A DNA stretch of 37,088 nt from an uncultured Collinsella sp. (GCA_947002045.1 CAMQJB010000019.1:1-37088), one strand, 5' to 3'. Numbered from the stretch's first letter, positions 9,153 through 16,440 are shown. Notes: a model not told the origin generated them from the sequence alone. A program made the numbers and translations.

Positions 9153-9282
9153 CCCCATTGTTCGGAAAACCATTCCCTCTGACAAAGCCTTTGCAGAATG
9201 CCGTGGCCCCAAAGCGCGCCCGCATCTACGCTTCGCCTGCGCTAAACTGGAAGGCACGTACGCGATTACGAGAGGAGCCCGC

Positions 9283-9966
9283 ATGGAGGCTTACAAGCAA
9301 GAGTTCATCAAGTTTATGGTCGAGTCCGACGTCCTTAAGTTCGGCAGCTTTACGCTCAAGAGCGGCCGTCAGTCCCCGTTCTTTATGAACGCCGGCGCTT
9401 ACGTGACGGGCTATCAGCTCAAGAAGCTGGGCGAGTATTACGCCCAGGCTATCCACGATAACTTTGGCGACGACTTTGATGTGCTGTTTGGACCGGCCTA
9501 CAAGGGTATTCCGCTGGCCGTCGTGACCGCAATTGCCTACCACGAGCTGTACGGCAAGGAGGTCAAGTACTGCTGCGACCGCAAGGAGGCCAAGGACCAC
9601 GGTGCCGACAAGGGCAACCTGCTGGGCTATGAGCCTCAGGACGGCGACCGCGTGGTCATGGTCGAGGACGTCACCACCAGCGGCAAGTCCATCGACGAGA
9701 CCTATCCCAAAGTTAAGGCTGCTGCCGATGTCGAGATCAAGGGCCTCATCGTGTCCCTCAACCGCATGGAGGTCGGCAAGGGTGGCGTGACCACCGCTCA
9801 GAAGGAGATCGAGGCCAAGTACGGTTTCCCCGTTGCGAGCATCGTTTCCATGGCCGAGGTCGTCGAGACCCTCTACAACCACGAGATCGACGGCAAGGTC
9901 GTCATCGACGACGAGCTCAAGGCCGCCATCGACGCCTACTACGAGCAGTACGGAGCTCAGGAGTAG
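9283..9966 (+). CDS. pyrE: Orotate phosphoribosyltransferase
   Basis: 227 aa. It transfers the ribose-phosphate of PRPP to orotate to make OMP in cytoplasmic pyrimidine synthesis. Family marks are the N-terminal LKFGSFTLKSGRQSPFFMNA, the FGPAYKGIPLA loop, and the PRPP-binding segment VVMVEDVTTSGKS near residues 125-137. The ATG has GAGAGGAG 7 nt upstream. No other pyr genes are nearby. The stop codon abuts a structured repeat that starts at 9966 and probably forms the transcript end. Confidence 0.96.
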   Translation: MEAYKQEFIKFMVESDVLKFGSFTLKSGRQSPFFMNAGAYVTGYQLKKLGEYYAQAIHDNFGDDFDVLFGPAYKGIPLAVVTAIAYHELYGKEVKYCCDRKEAKDHGADKGNLLGYEPQDGDRVVMVEDVTTSGKSIDETYPKVKAAADVEIKGLIVSLNRMEVGKGGVTTAQKEIEAKYGFPVASIVSMAEVVETLYNHEIDGKVVIDDELKAAIDAYYEQYGAQE

Positions 9967-10149
9967 TTACGGCGTTTTACCAAACGCCGTAACCGGTCGA
10001 CGCTGTGCGGGCCGCATTTGGACAATCTGACGTTCAACTTCAAGGGCGCGACCAGAAGGTCAGCGCCCTTTCGTTTCACGTCACCTTGTCACAAATGCGA
10101 CCCGCTCGCTGGCGTTGCCAAAACATCGGAGTTGCCGTGGTAGTCATTG
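9966..10149 (+). repeat. Structured intergenic element, copy A (candidate ncRNA or mobile palindromic element)
   Basis: It begins with a 12-bp hairpin (9966-9977 against 9982-9993). A linker ending GACGCTG follows. Then comes a long hairpin from 10007 to 10105: an outer arm pair (10007-10020 with 10092-10105, one mismatch), GACAA/TTGTC, TGACGT (10028-10033) with ACGTCA (10078-10083), AAGGGCGC (10042-10049) with GCGCCCTT (10063-10070), and a GACC-AGAA-GGTC tip. The tail ends GGTAGTCATTG. Copy B at 12242-12424 matches it without gaps except one nucleotide. The core is nearly identical; the outer arms differ but pair in each copy. TTTCGTTT after the inner stem could also make it the pyrE terminator. 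Confidence 0.75.
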
Positions 10150-10166
10150 AGGACGTTCTTAAATGA

Positions 10167-10772
10167 CTACTTGAGTCCGGGCAGGCGGGTGTAGGGGAAC
10201 GAGCGCTCTAGGAACTCGGAGCAGCGGGCGTAGTCTTTGGCGAAGTAGCTGCTGTAGAGCGAATCGAGCACGTATTGCACGGCGATGTGGCTCGCGAACT
10301 GCGTGATGCGATGCGTCATGCTCTCGTGGTCACTCACCGTGAGGTAGGCGGCAAAGCCAGGGTGAATGCGTGCGCAATGAGGCGTGCCGATAACGATGAC
10401 CGGGACATGCCGACTGCTGAGGATCGGTAAGATGTCCTTGAGGTTGGGGGCAAGGCCGCTGTAGGAGATGGCGATTGCCACATGGTCGGGGCCCGAGGCG
10501 AGCGCCGTGCGCACCTGGGCTTCGACATTGTCGTGGCACGTCGCGCTTTTACCGACGGAGAGCAGGCGATCGCGGAACATTCCCGCTGGATAGAGATTGT
10601 GCGAGCCCGTGTAGATGTCGACCTGTCGAGCGTTCGCGATGAGTTTGGTGGCGTGGTCGAGCTGCGTGGGGTCGAGCAGCTCCTGCGTCTCGGCCAGCGT
10701 GTTCTGGTAGAGCCCCTCCATGCGCTCCATGACCTGCGCAGGCGATACTCGGCTTATCGACCCGCGATGCAA
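10167..10772 (-). CDS. SIS-domain protein, RpiR/MurR-family regulator lacking its DNA-binding domain
   Basis: 201 aa from a TTG at 10772, with an in-frame stop four codons earlier. The sequence covers the linker and the SIS sugar-phosphate isomerase fold of RpiR/MurR regulators: VDIYTGSHN, the AISYSGLAPN loop and HVPVIVIGTP. The usual N-terminal helix-turn-helix of about 75 residues is absent; the space it would need is occupied by the promoter and start of the divergent EIIA gene, and no frame there encodes it. There is no convincing ribosome site. It is most likely a 5'-truncated remnant, or else a free-standing SIS protein. Confidence 0.65.
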   Translation of the reverse strand: MHRGSISRVSPAQVMERMEGLYQNTLAETQELLDPTQLDHATKLIANARQVDIYTGSHNLYPAGMFRDRLLSVGKSATCHDNVEAQVRTALASGPDHVAIAISYSGLAPNLKDILPILSSRHVPVIVIGTPHCARIHPGFAAYLTVSDHESMTHRITQFASHIAVQYVLDSLYSSYFAKDYARCSEFLERSFPYTRLPGLK

Positions 10773-10852
10773 AGGAGATGCTCATCCCACGAGCACTACC
10801 GGGAAGGGCTTGCGATTCGAGCCCTCGCCTTAGTATTTTGGCCATTTGGCAC

Positions 10853-10858
10853 TATAAT
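10853..10858 (+). promoter_or_regulatory. Promoter -10 element of the EIIA gene
   Basis: A perfect TATAAT at 10853-10858. The -35 at 17-bp spacing is poor (TTAGTA, 10830-10835). Transcription would start near 10865, about 43 nt before the ATG. Confidence 0.5.
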
Positions 10859-10907
10859 CACCATAGGCATGCGCAAAACGTTGCGCTTAATCAAGAGGAG
10901 AAAACGT

Positions 10908-11444
10908 ATGGGTCTGTTTGACATGTTCAAGAAGAAGGCCGAGCCTGCCGCTGCCGCTGCTCCCGCCTCCATCTCTGCTTCTGCCGGCGCCGACGTGCTG
11001 TGCTCGCCCGTCAAGGGCAAGGTCATCAAGATGGCCGACGTGCCCGATCCCGTCTTTGGCGGCGAGGTCCTGGGCAAGGGCTGCGCCGTGTGGCCCGAGG
11101 ACGACCTGGTCTACGCTCCCTGCGACGGCAAGGTGACCGTCACCATGGGTCACGCCGTGGGCCTGCAGTCCGATAGCGGCATCGAGGTTCTGGTGCACGT
11201 CGGTGTCGATACCGTCAACATGAACGGCGACGGCTTCGAGGGCTTCGTCAAGGCCGACGACGTCGTGAAGGCTGGCCAGCCCATACTCAAGATCGACCGC
11301 GCCAAGATCGCCGCTGCCGGTTACAAGGACTGCGTCGTCGTGGCTGTGTCCAACACCGCCGAGTTTGCCGATGTCGAGCTCGCCGTTGAGGCTGAGTCCG
11401 CCGTCGCCGCCGGCGATGCCATCGTCAAGGTCGTCCGCAAGTAA
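10908..11444 (+). CDS. PTS glucose-type enzyme IIA component
   Basis: 178 aa from the ATG at 10908, with AGAGGAG 7 nt upstream. After a short Ala-rich N-terminal linker comes a full EIIA-Glc (Crr-like) domain. It has the two conserved histidines 15 residues apart, His82 (GHAVGL) and His97 (VLVHVGVDTV); His97 is the phospho-acceptor. It would take phosphate from HPr and pass it to an EIIB domain during sugar uptake. No EIIB or EIIC gene is adjacent, so it probably serves permeases encoded elsewhere. The divergent SIS/RpiR remnant suggests the locus was once controlled by a sugar-phosphate regulator. The sugar cannot be assigned. Confidence 0.92.
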   Translation: MGLFDMFKKKAEPAAAAAPASISASAGADVLCSPVKGKVIKMADVPDPVFGGEVLGKGCAVWPEDDLVYAPCDGKVTVTMGHAVGLQSDSGIEVLVHVGVDTVNMNGDGFEGFVKADDVVKAGQPILKIDRAKIAAAGYKDCVVVAVSNTAEFADVELAVEAESAVAAGDAIVKVVRK

Positions 11445-11469
11445 GCTGTAACGTCCAGAGGATGTTTTA

Positions 11470-11499
11470 GGGTGGTTGGATTGTCCGGCCACCCTTTTT
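11470..11499 (+). terminator. Intrinsic terminator after the EIIA gene
   Basis: GGGTGG (11470-11475) pairs with CCACCC (11489-11494) and is followed by TTTTT. Confidence 0.8.
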
Positions 11500-11680
11500 A
11501 TTAGACCGGGTGCACGCGTTTATTGTACGTTGGGCAAGTCTACAGACCGTTCGGATACTAAAACGAACCGACCGCGCCTTCGTACTGCCGAGGGTGTTCA
11601 TAAGTGGATACTATGGGCTTACCTTATTACAACGTGCGCCGTGTCTGGGAAGCGCGGTGCCGCTCATTGGGAGGAACAAC

Positions 11681-12238
11681 ATGAAAAAGAAGCTGCTGCT
11701 TGCGCCCCTCATGGCCGTCTTGGTTGCGTGCGTGGTCCTGCTTTCCGGCTGCGGAGGCCCTTCGGTCGAGGAGCTCATCACCAAGGACCTTACGACTCAG
11801 TTTGATGAGGTTAAGAATGGCGGAGACGATTTCCTCGCCGGTCTGGAAGAGGCTTCGGGCGACGAGTTCGAGCAGCTGGGCATCGATCCCAAGGAGTATG
11901 CCAAGAGCTATCTCGAGGGCTTTGACTACAAGATCGGCGACGTGACGGTCGACGAGGACAAGGGCACCGCAACTGCCGAGGTCACCATTACCTGCAAGTC
12001 AATGAACCAGATCGTTGAGGATTTTGCCACCCAGTATCAGGAGAAGGTCGCCGCGCTCGATTCGATGCCTTCCGATGACGAGTTGTACAAGATGGCCGGT
12101 CAGGTTATGGTCGATGTGACCAAGGCTGCTAAGACCAAGGACACCACGGTCACCTTCAAGTACACCGCCAATGACGACGGCGAGTGGTCTGCTGACGATT
12201 CCGCAACCAACGAGATGATGAATGCGATGATGAACTAG
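11681..12238 (+). CDS. Small secreted lipoprotein of unknown function
   Basis: 185 aa from the ATG at 11681, which has GGGAGGA 6 nt upstream. It starts MKKK, has a hydrophobic stretch and a lipobox LSGC with Cys24 as the lipidation site, so the mature protein should be anchored outside the cytoplasmic membrane. The mature part is acidic, alternating helix-rich (VEELITKDLTTQFDEVKN) and strand-rich (DYKIGDVTVDEDKGTATAEV) segments. It resembles the small DUF5105-type lipoproteins common in Gram-positive gut bacteria, but I am not sure of the family. It ends in a Met/Asn-rich tail. Its stop is followed within a few bases by structured element copy B. Confidence 0.82.
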   Translation: MKKKLLLAPLMAVLVACVVLLSGCGGPSVEELITKDLTTQFDEVKNGGDDFLAGLEEASGDEFEQLGIDPKEYAKSYLEGFDYKIGDVTVDEDKGTATAEVTITCKSMNQIVEDFATQYQEKVAALDSMPSDDELYKMAGQVMVDVTKAAKTKDTTVTFKYTANDDGEWSADDSATNEMMNAMMN

Positions 12239-12240
12239 GG

Positions 12241-12424
12241 GGTTACGCGGTTCTACGAACCGCGTAACCAGTTGACGCTGCAAACGCCCCTAAGCGGCAA
12301 TCTGACGTTCAATTTCAAGGGCGCGACCAGAAGGTCAGCGCCCTTTCATTTCACGTCACCTTGCTCGCTTAGGGGCGTTTTCGCTGTCCGTCCTCTACCT
12401 GCGGCGTTGCCATGGTAGTCATTG
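12241..12424 (+). repeat. Structured intergenic element, copy B
   Basis: Same architecture as 9966-10149. First a 13-bp hairpin (12241-12253 against 12257-12269) whose middle differs from copy A but still pairs. Then the linker ending TTGACGCTG. Then a long hairpin with a perfect 15-bp outer stem (12282-12296 with 12366-12380) unrelated in sequence to the outer stem of copy A, followed inward by the same TGACGT/ACGTCA and AAGGGCGC/GCGCCCTT stems and AGAA tip. TCGCTG directly follows the outer stem in both copies, and both end GTTGCC(A/G)TGGTAGTCATTG. A single unpaired base at 12365 matches the unpaired base at 10091 in copy A. Confidence 0.75.
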
Positions 12425-12433
12425 GGGCGGCAC

Positions 12434-12475
12434 TTGGGGACGCTCCTTTTCTGCCGGCAGTTGGGGACACTCCTT
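12434..12475. repeat. Two GGGGAC direct repeats
   Basis: TTGGGGACGCTCCTT (12434-12448) and TTGGGGACACTCCTT (12461-12475), 27 nt apart with one difference. They follow directly on structured element copy B. Confidence 0.65.
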
Positions 12476-12500
12476 GCGCCAGCGTTGCATCGAGTGCTCG

Positions 12501-12670
12501 GGAAAATGTGGACCGGTTTTTGGCTGAATTCCGGGTCGAGGTTTCCGGATGGGGTGGGTTGCGGAAAGTGCGACCCGGATTATTGCTCCAAAACGGGATG
12601 CAGTTTCCCCGACGCGCCTCAAACGGAAAGCGCATCCCATTCCGGAGCTCCAAAACGGGACGCGCTTTCC
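12501..12670. repeat. Array of three 46-bp palindromes with a 62-bp period
   Basis: Units at 12501-12546, 12563-12608 and 12625-12670, each exactly 46 bp and separated by exactly 16 bp. Each begins GGAAA and ends TTTCC. The arms pair: in unit 3, GGAAAGCGCATCCC against GGGACGCGCTTTCC with one mismatch. Units 2 and 3 share GCTCCAAAACGGGA in the centre and right arm. Unit 1 is more diverged. The two 16-bp separators differ. Confidence 0.75.
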
Positions 12671-12712
12671 TCGCGGAAGAATTGTCGCAGCTACGTTAAG
12701 CAGTGCCGCTCG

Positions 12713-13378
12713 CTACTCGCCCAGCACCAGCGCCGCGAGCTCTGCCTGGGTGTCTACCACGTAGTCGGCGCCGGCGGCCTCCAGCTCTGCGCGGCCGCGG
12801 AAGCCCCAGCTGACGCCCGCGCTCTTGAGGCCGGCATTGTGACCGGTCAGGACGTCGACATTGGAATCGCCCACATAGAGCGTGGTTGCCGGGTCGGCGC
12901 TCAGCTCCTCCATCACATGCAGCGTGGCGGGCGCTTCGGGCTTGGGCGGAAAAGCGTCGACACGGCCCTGGACCAGCGCAAAGCGGTTGGGACCAAAGTA
13001 CTTCTCGATAAGCGGGGCCGCCGAAATGTGGTCCTTGTTGGTAAGCACGGCAAGCTGGATGCCCGCGGCGCGCAGACGGTCGAGCATCTCGATTGTGCCG
13101 GCATAGGGGGCGGTGTGGTCCTCCTTGTGCTCGCCGTAGTAAGCCCTAAACTCGGCAAGCGTCTGCTCAAACATGCGGCCGTCGCCCGCATACTCGGCAG
13201 GCATAAAGCGCTCAACCAGCTTGAGCATGCCGTTTCCCACCTTATAGCGGTATTCGTCAACGGCAAACGTGGGCCAGCCGTGCATCTCACAGGTATGGTT
13301 GCCGGCGGCCGCCAGGTCCTCGAGCGTGTTGAGGATGGTGCCGTCGAGGTCAAAGATCACGGTGGAAAAAGCTGCCAT
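12713..13378 (-). CDS. HAD-superfamily phosphatase, phosphoglycolate-phosphatase-like
   Basis: 221 aa from the ATG at 13378, with GGGAG 7 nt upstream; a longer frame from 13420 lacks a good site. Motif I FDLDGT holds the nucleophile Asp10 and acid/base Asp12. A helical cap domain follows (about 18-85). Motif II is in LAVLTNKD, the conserved Lys lies near PPKPEAP, and motif III is YVGDSNVD. This is the Gph/PGMB-like subfamily, which removes phosphate from small cytoplasmic metabolites. The substrate cannot be assigned from sequence. The gene stands alone between two repeat-rich intergenic regions. Confidence 0.88.
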   Translation of the reverse strand: MAAFSTVIFDLDGTILNTLEDLAAAGNHTCEMHGWPTFAVDEYRYKVGNGMLKLVERFMPAEYAGDGRMFEQTLAEFRAYYGEHKEDHTAPYAGTIEMLDRLRAAGIQLAVLTNKDHISAAPLIEKYFGPNRFALVQGRVDAFPPKPEAPATLHVMEELSADPATTLYVGDSNVDVLTGHNAGLKSAGVSWGFRGRAELEAAGADYVVDTQAELAALVLGE

Positions 13379-13447
13379 AGGTACGCTCCCATCAAGATGG
13401 CTCATCAAAACGACACCCATGATAGCGCGTGCCGTTCCAGTCGGGCA

Positions 13448-13569
13448 TGAGCGGGCCAGATGTCCCTCGTGGGACTGAGGGGGCCAAAAGTCCCCGTTAA
13501 AACGCTTAAATGGCCTCTAACAGGTACATTTGGCCCCCTCAGCCCTACGGGGGACACTCGGCCCGCTCA
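13448..13569. repeat. 122-bp palindromic element, copy 1
   Basis: It is bounded by the terminal inverted repeat TGAGCGGGCC (13448-13457) and GGCCCGCTCA (13560-13569). A second inverted pair lies inside: GGGACTGAGGGGGCCAAA against TTTGGCCCCCTCAG and the GGGGGAC after it. The central loop contains GTTAAAACGCTTAAATGG. Copy 2 at 16023-16144 has the same length and about 90 percent identity; both are followed by ATCTTGCG. Confidence 0.8.
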
Positions 13570-13790
13570 ATCTTGCGCACGGGGCTTATCGGCCTGTTCA
13601 ACCCTGCGGGGAATGCCGCCTGCCAGATGCAAACGACCGGTCACGGGTTGTTACGAGTGCCGTGTCCATACTTCCTTAACACATAAGATAAGCTGATAAC
13701 TGCATATTCAATCCGATTTACCCAGCTAAAGTGTTCTCATTACGTATATTGTTGGTGGGTAGTTCGGGCTCCGTGTGGAGGGGAGAACGT
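13570..13790 (+). promoter_or_regulatory. Upstream region of the C69 dipeptidase
   Basis: After repeat copy 1 the sequence becomes AT-richer (13670-13760). The best -10 candidate is TATATT at 13745-13750; no good -35 is seen at normal spacing. No ORF is supported here. Confidence 0.3.
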
Positions 13791-15935
13791 ATGAGGTTAC
13801 CGGCTTTTGCTAAGAAGGCGTTTAGGGGGGGCATAGTCGCGGCGCTTGTGCTTGCCATGCCCGCGCCCGCGCTCGCCTGCACGCAGGTTTACATCGGTAA
13901 GAACCAGACAACGACGGGCGATACCTATGTCGGCCGCGCCGAGGACTTTTCACCTCGCTACTGCAAGACCTTTGGCGTGCAGCAGCCGATCGACAACCCT
14001 GTCTTCCGTTCTTTCGAGAACGATTCTGTGCCGGGGACCGGCTTTGAGTACACCTATCAGGGTCGCTCGTATCGTTACACCTATGTTCGTGACAATCCCG
14101 ATGAGTGGGATGCCCAGGACGACGAGGCAGCGTCCCGCGTGTATTCCGAGGCCGGCACCAACGAGCGCGGCGTCTCCGTTTCCGCGACGCTCACAACGGA
14201 TTACAACGACGGAATCGATGCTATCGACCCTTGTGTCGACACGGGCATCGGCGAGTATAACCTGGCCGACTACCTGTTGAGCGTTTCGTCCACGGCGCGC
14301 GACGGCGTGGAGAAGCTCGGCGCCATCATCGATCAGTATGGCTCTCAGGACTGCAACCAGATCGTCATTGCCGACAATACCGAGACCTGGATTTTCGCTC
14401 AGCTTTCGGGCCATCAGTGGATTGCCGTCAAGATGGGCGACGACGTGGCGTCCGTTAATCCCAACATCGGCGGCCTGCAGTATAAGGTCGATCTTGACGA
14501 TGCGAGTCAGTGCCTGCACTCGGCCGATGTCGTGACGCTGCCCGAGTCCAACGGCGTTCTCGTAACCTATGACGACGGCACGCCGAACATCTTCAAGACG
14601 TATGGCAAGGAGAATTCGGGTTCGTCGCAGAATACGCGTCTGGCCCAGGGACGTGCTTACTTCGGTGCTGCCCTTGCGCCTCAGACGGACTATACCGTTG
14701 ATGAACAGGGTCGCGTCACCTCGCTCATCGACCCGCAGCTGACGTTTACGCCGGGCATCAAATCCGATACGTTCACGGCGTTGCGTTCCCTCGCTGCCCG
14801 CGGTGAGCAGGACGACAGCCTCAACGCCAATCTCAACAGTGCCCTGTATGCCATCGGCAACAACAGGACGACCGAGGGCAATATCTTCCAGATTCGGTCC
14901 GGCCTTTCCAGTGATATCGCCACGATTCAGTGGGAAGCGCTTTCGCGTTGCGAGTTCAGCGTGTACCTGCCCAGCTACTCTGCGCTGTTGACGGAAGTTC
15001 CGGCTGACTACTTCCCGGCGTGGAACACGGTGGACGGCACTTATACAGGACGCAAGGACGACGTTGCGCAGGCTTTGGTCGAAAAGGACGGCAAGAACCT
15101 CGACTACGTCTTCATGGACATCAACACGCTCGCCTACAACAACCGTGCCTCGATGGGTGAGAACGTGCGCGCCTACCTCGATGTCCTTCAGAAGCAGGTT
15201 ATCGCCCAGCAGGACGTTGTTGACGGGTTGATGCAGGCGACCCCTGCCGATCAGCGCACGGACCTTGCCAACAAGGCGTTTGCCGCAGTGAGCGAACAGG
15301 TCTACAACAAGGCGGCCAAGCTTCTCGATGAGATGCGCGCCTATGTGAATGCGGGAGATACCTCGAGTGCGTTTATGCCGAGCGACTATGACGCCGAGAA
15401 TGGAACCTCCCGGACCCCGATTATGTACGCGTCCGCTTTTGTTGCTCCCAGCATCACGGCTCAGCCGCAGTCGGTAACGTGTGCTCAGGGCGCTGAGGCC
15501 AAGCTGAGCGTTGCCGCGACGGTTGATGACAGCGTGGATGGCTCGGATGCCCAGCTTACCTACCAGTGGTTCGTCAAGGGCGAGGACGGTAACTTCTCTG
15601 CCATCGACGGGGCGACGGCGGCTGAGTACGTCGCCGCGACGACCGAGGTCGGTTCAAAGGTGTATCGCGTTGAGGTGACGAGTGCTGCCGGGCTGGTTTC
15701 CACGTCCGATGAAGCGACGGTGACCGTGACGCAGGCTGCGCAGGAGGAGCCTGGGCAGAAGCCCGGTCAGAAGACGGATGTGAAGACGGACGTCAAGACC
15801 GATACCGCCAAGAAGGCGACCAAGGGAGGGCTTGCCAAGACCGGTGATTCGTCTGTGGTGACCGTGGCGCTTCTGACGGTGGCTGGAGTTCTGGCCGTTA
15901 TGGGGGCCGTGCTTATCCGCAAGCGTGCGAATTAA
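13791..15935 (+). CDS. Secreted, sortase-anchored C69-family dipeptidase
   Basis: 714 aa from the ATG at 13791, with GGAGGGGAG upstream. A signal peptide ends ALA|C at Cys30, and the next residues (CTQVYIGKNQTTTGDTYVGR) match the start of mature C69 (PepD-type) dipeptidases, whose N-terminal Cys is the catalytic nucleophile. The peptidase domain runs to about residue 540. An Ig-like domain follows (about 550-650: SITAQPQSVTCAQG through QWFVKGEDG), then a Lys/Asp/Thr spacer and LAKTG, a hydrophobic stretch and RKRAN, a sortase signal of the LAKTG type. It should cleave dipeptides at the cell wall. A terminator follows at 15969. Confidence 0.9.
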   Translation: MRLPAFAKKAFRGGIVAALVLAMPAPALACTQVYIGKNQTTTGDTYVGRAEDFSPRYCKTFGVQQPIDNPVFRSFENDSVPGTGFEYTYQGRSYRYTYVRDNPDEWDAQDDEAASRVYSEAGTNERGVSVSATLTTDYNDGIDAIDPCVDTGIGEYNLADYLLSVSSTARDGVEKLGAIIDQYGSQDCNQIVIADNTETWIFAQLSGHQWIAVKMGDDVASVNPNIGGLQYKVDLDDASQCLHSADVVTLPESNGVLVTYDDGTPNIFKTYGKENSGSSQNTRLAQGRAYFGAALAPQTDYTVDEQGRVTSLIDPQLTFTPGIKSDTFTALRSLAARGEQDDSLNANLNSALYAIGNNRTTEGNIFQIRSGLSSDIATIQWEALSRCEFSVYLPSYSALLTEVPADYFPAWNTVDGTYTGRKDDVAQALVEKDGKNLDYVFMDINTLAYNNRASMGENVRAYLDVLQKQVIAQQDVVDGLMQATPADQRTDLANKAFAAVSEQVYNKAAKLLDEMRAYVNAGDTSSAFMPSDYDAENGTSRTPIMYASAFVAPSITAQPQSVTCAQGAEAKLSVAATVDDSVDGSDAQLTYQWFVKGEDGNFSAIDGATAAEYVAATTEVGSKVYRVEVTSAAGLVSTSDEATVTVTQAAQEEPGQKPGQKTDVKTDVKTDTAKKATKGGLAKTGDSSVVTVALLTVAGVLAVMGAVLIRKRAN

Positions 15936-15968
15936 CCGGAGCGGGTCATAGACGACAGCCCTAACTAA

Positions 15969-16004
15969 AAACGGTCCCGTACGAGTAATCGTGCGGGACC
16001 GTTT
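15969..16004 (+). terminator. Intrinsic terminator after the dipeptidase gene
   Basis: A 16-bp stem (15969-15984 against 15989-16004, one G:T pair) with loop GTAA; AAAA before and TTTG after the GC core fit a terminator. Confidence 0.8.
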
Positions 16005-16022
16005 GCTTGAGCTAAAGCAAAA

Positions 16023-16144
16023 TGAGCGGGCCAAAAAGCCCCCGTGGGACTGAGGGGGCCAAAAGTCCCCGTTAAAACGCTTAAATGGCTTCTAACAGGT
16101 ACATTTGGCCCCCTCAGCTCCACGGGGGACATTCGGCCCGCTCA
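16023..16144. repeat. 122-bp palindromic element, copy 2
   Basis: Same ends (TGAGCGGGCC, GGCCCGCTCA) and length as 13448-13569, in the same orientation. Differences are scattered, mostly near the outer arms. The two copies bracket the dipeptidase gene. Confidence 0.8.
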
Positions 16145-16254
16145 ATCTTGCGGGCGGGCTTGGTTCGTTAGCGGCCTAGTGGCGATATGGGTTGCCTATA
16201 GGTGGTCATCCGGGAGCCATATGGCTCGGGTATGGCGGTTTTTTGTGTAGCGCA

Positions 16255-16284
16255 TTGACCGATTTACCTGCGGTAACGTACACT
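16255..16284 (+). promoter_or_regulatory. Promoter in front of the cobalamin riboswitch
   Basis: TTGACC (16255-16260), an 18-bp spacer and TACACT (16279-16284), placing the start near 16291, just before the aptamer. The spacer contains the palindrome TTACC-TGC-GGTAA (16264-16276), which could be an operator. Confidence 0.55.
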
Positions 16285-16290
16285 TCCTCC

Positions 16291-16440
16291 GATTAAAAAT
16301 AGAAGCCGGAGCACGGGTGCGCGCGAGCGCATAAAGGGGAATCGGGTGAGAATCCCGAGCAAGGCGGTTACTGTATGCGGGCGCGCCCGCGAGTCAGATT
16401 ACCTGCCCGCGCTCTTCTCGAAACCGAGGGCCTCTCTGTT
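16291..16440 (+). ncRNA. Cobalamin riboswitch
   Basis: The conserved aptamer signatures are all present in order: AAAGGGGAATCGGGTGAGAA (16333-16352) with TCCCGAGC, then GGTTACTGT (16366-16374), a GC-rich hairpin, and the B12 box AGTCAGATTACCTGCC (16392-16407). A small CTCG-AAAC-CGAG hairpin follows. This RNA binds adenosylcobalamin or a related corrinoid and normally lowers expression when B12 is plentiful. About 150 nt separate it from the GTG start at 16593, enough for an expression platform, though I could not define one. It directly precedes a surface-protein gene rather than a biosynthesis or BtuB/BtuF gene. Confidence 0.88.

Noticed and set aside
10549..10845. Alternative minus-strand frame overlapping the SIS gene, tested as the missing helix-turn-helix after a frameshift
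   Set aside because: Its residues are Arg/Ala/Gly-rich with no helix-turn-helix pattern of the RpiR family.
12501..12670. CRISPR array
   Set aside because: Only three units, each a palindrome of 46 bp with 16-bp separators, diverged between units, and no cas gene in the window.
12422..13450. Plus-strand 342-codon frame across the repeat island and HAD gene
   Set aside because: It runs through palindromic repeats and opposite a clear HAD phosphatase; no domain or ribosome site.
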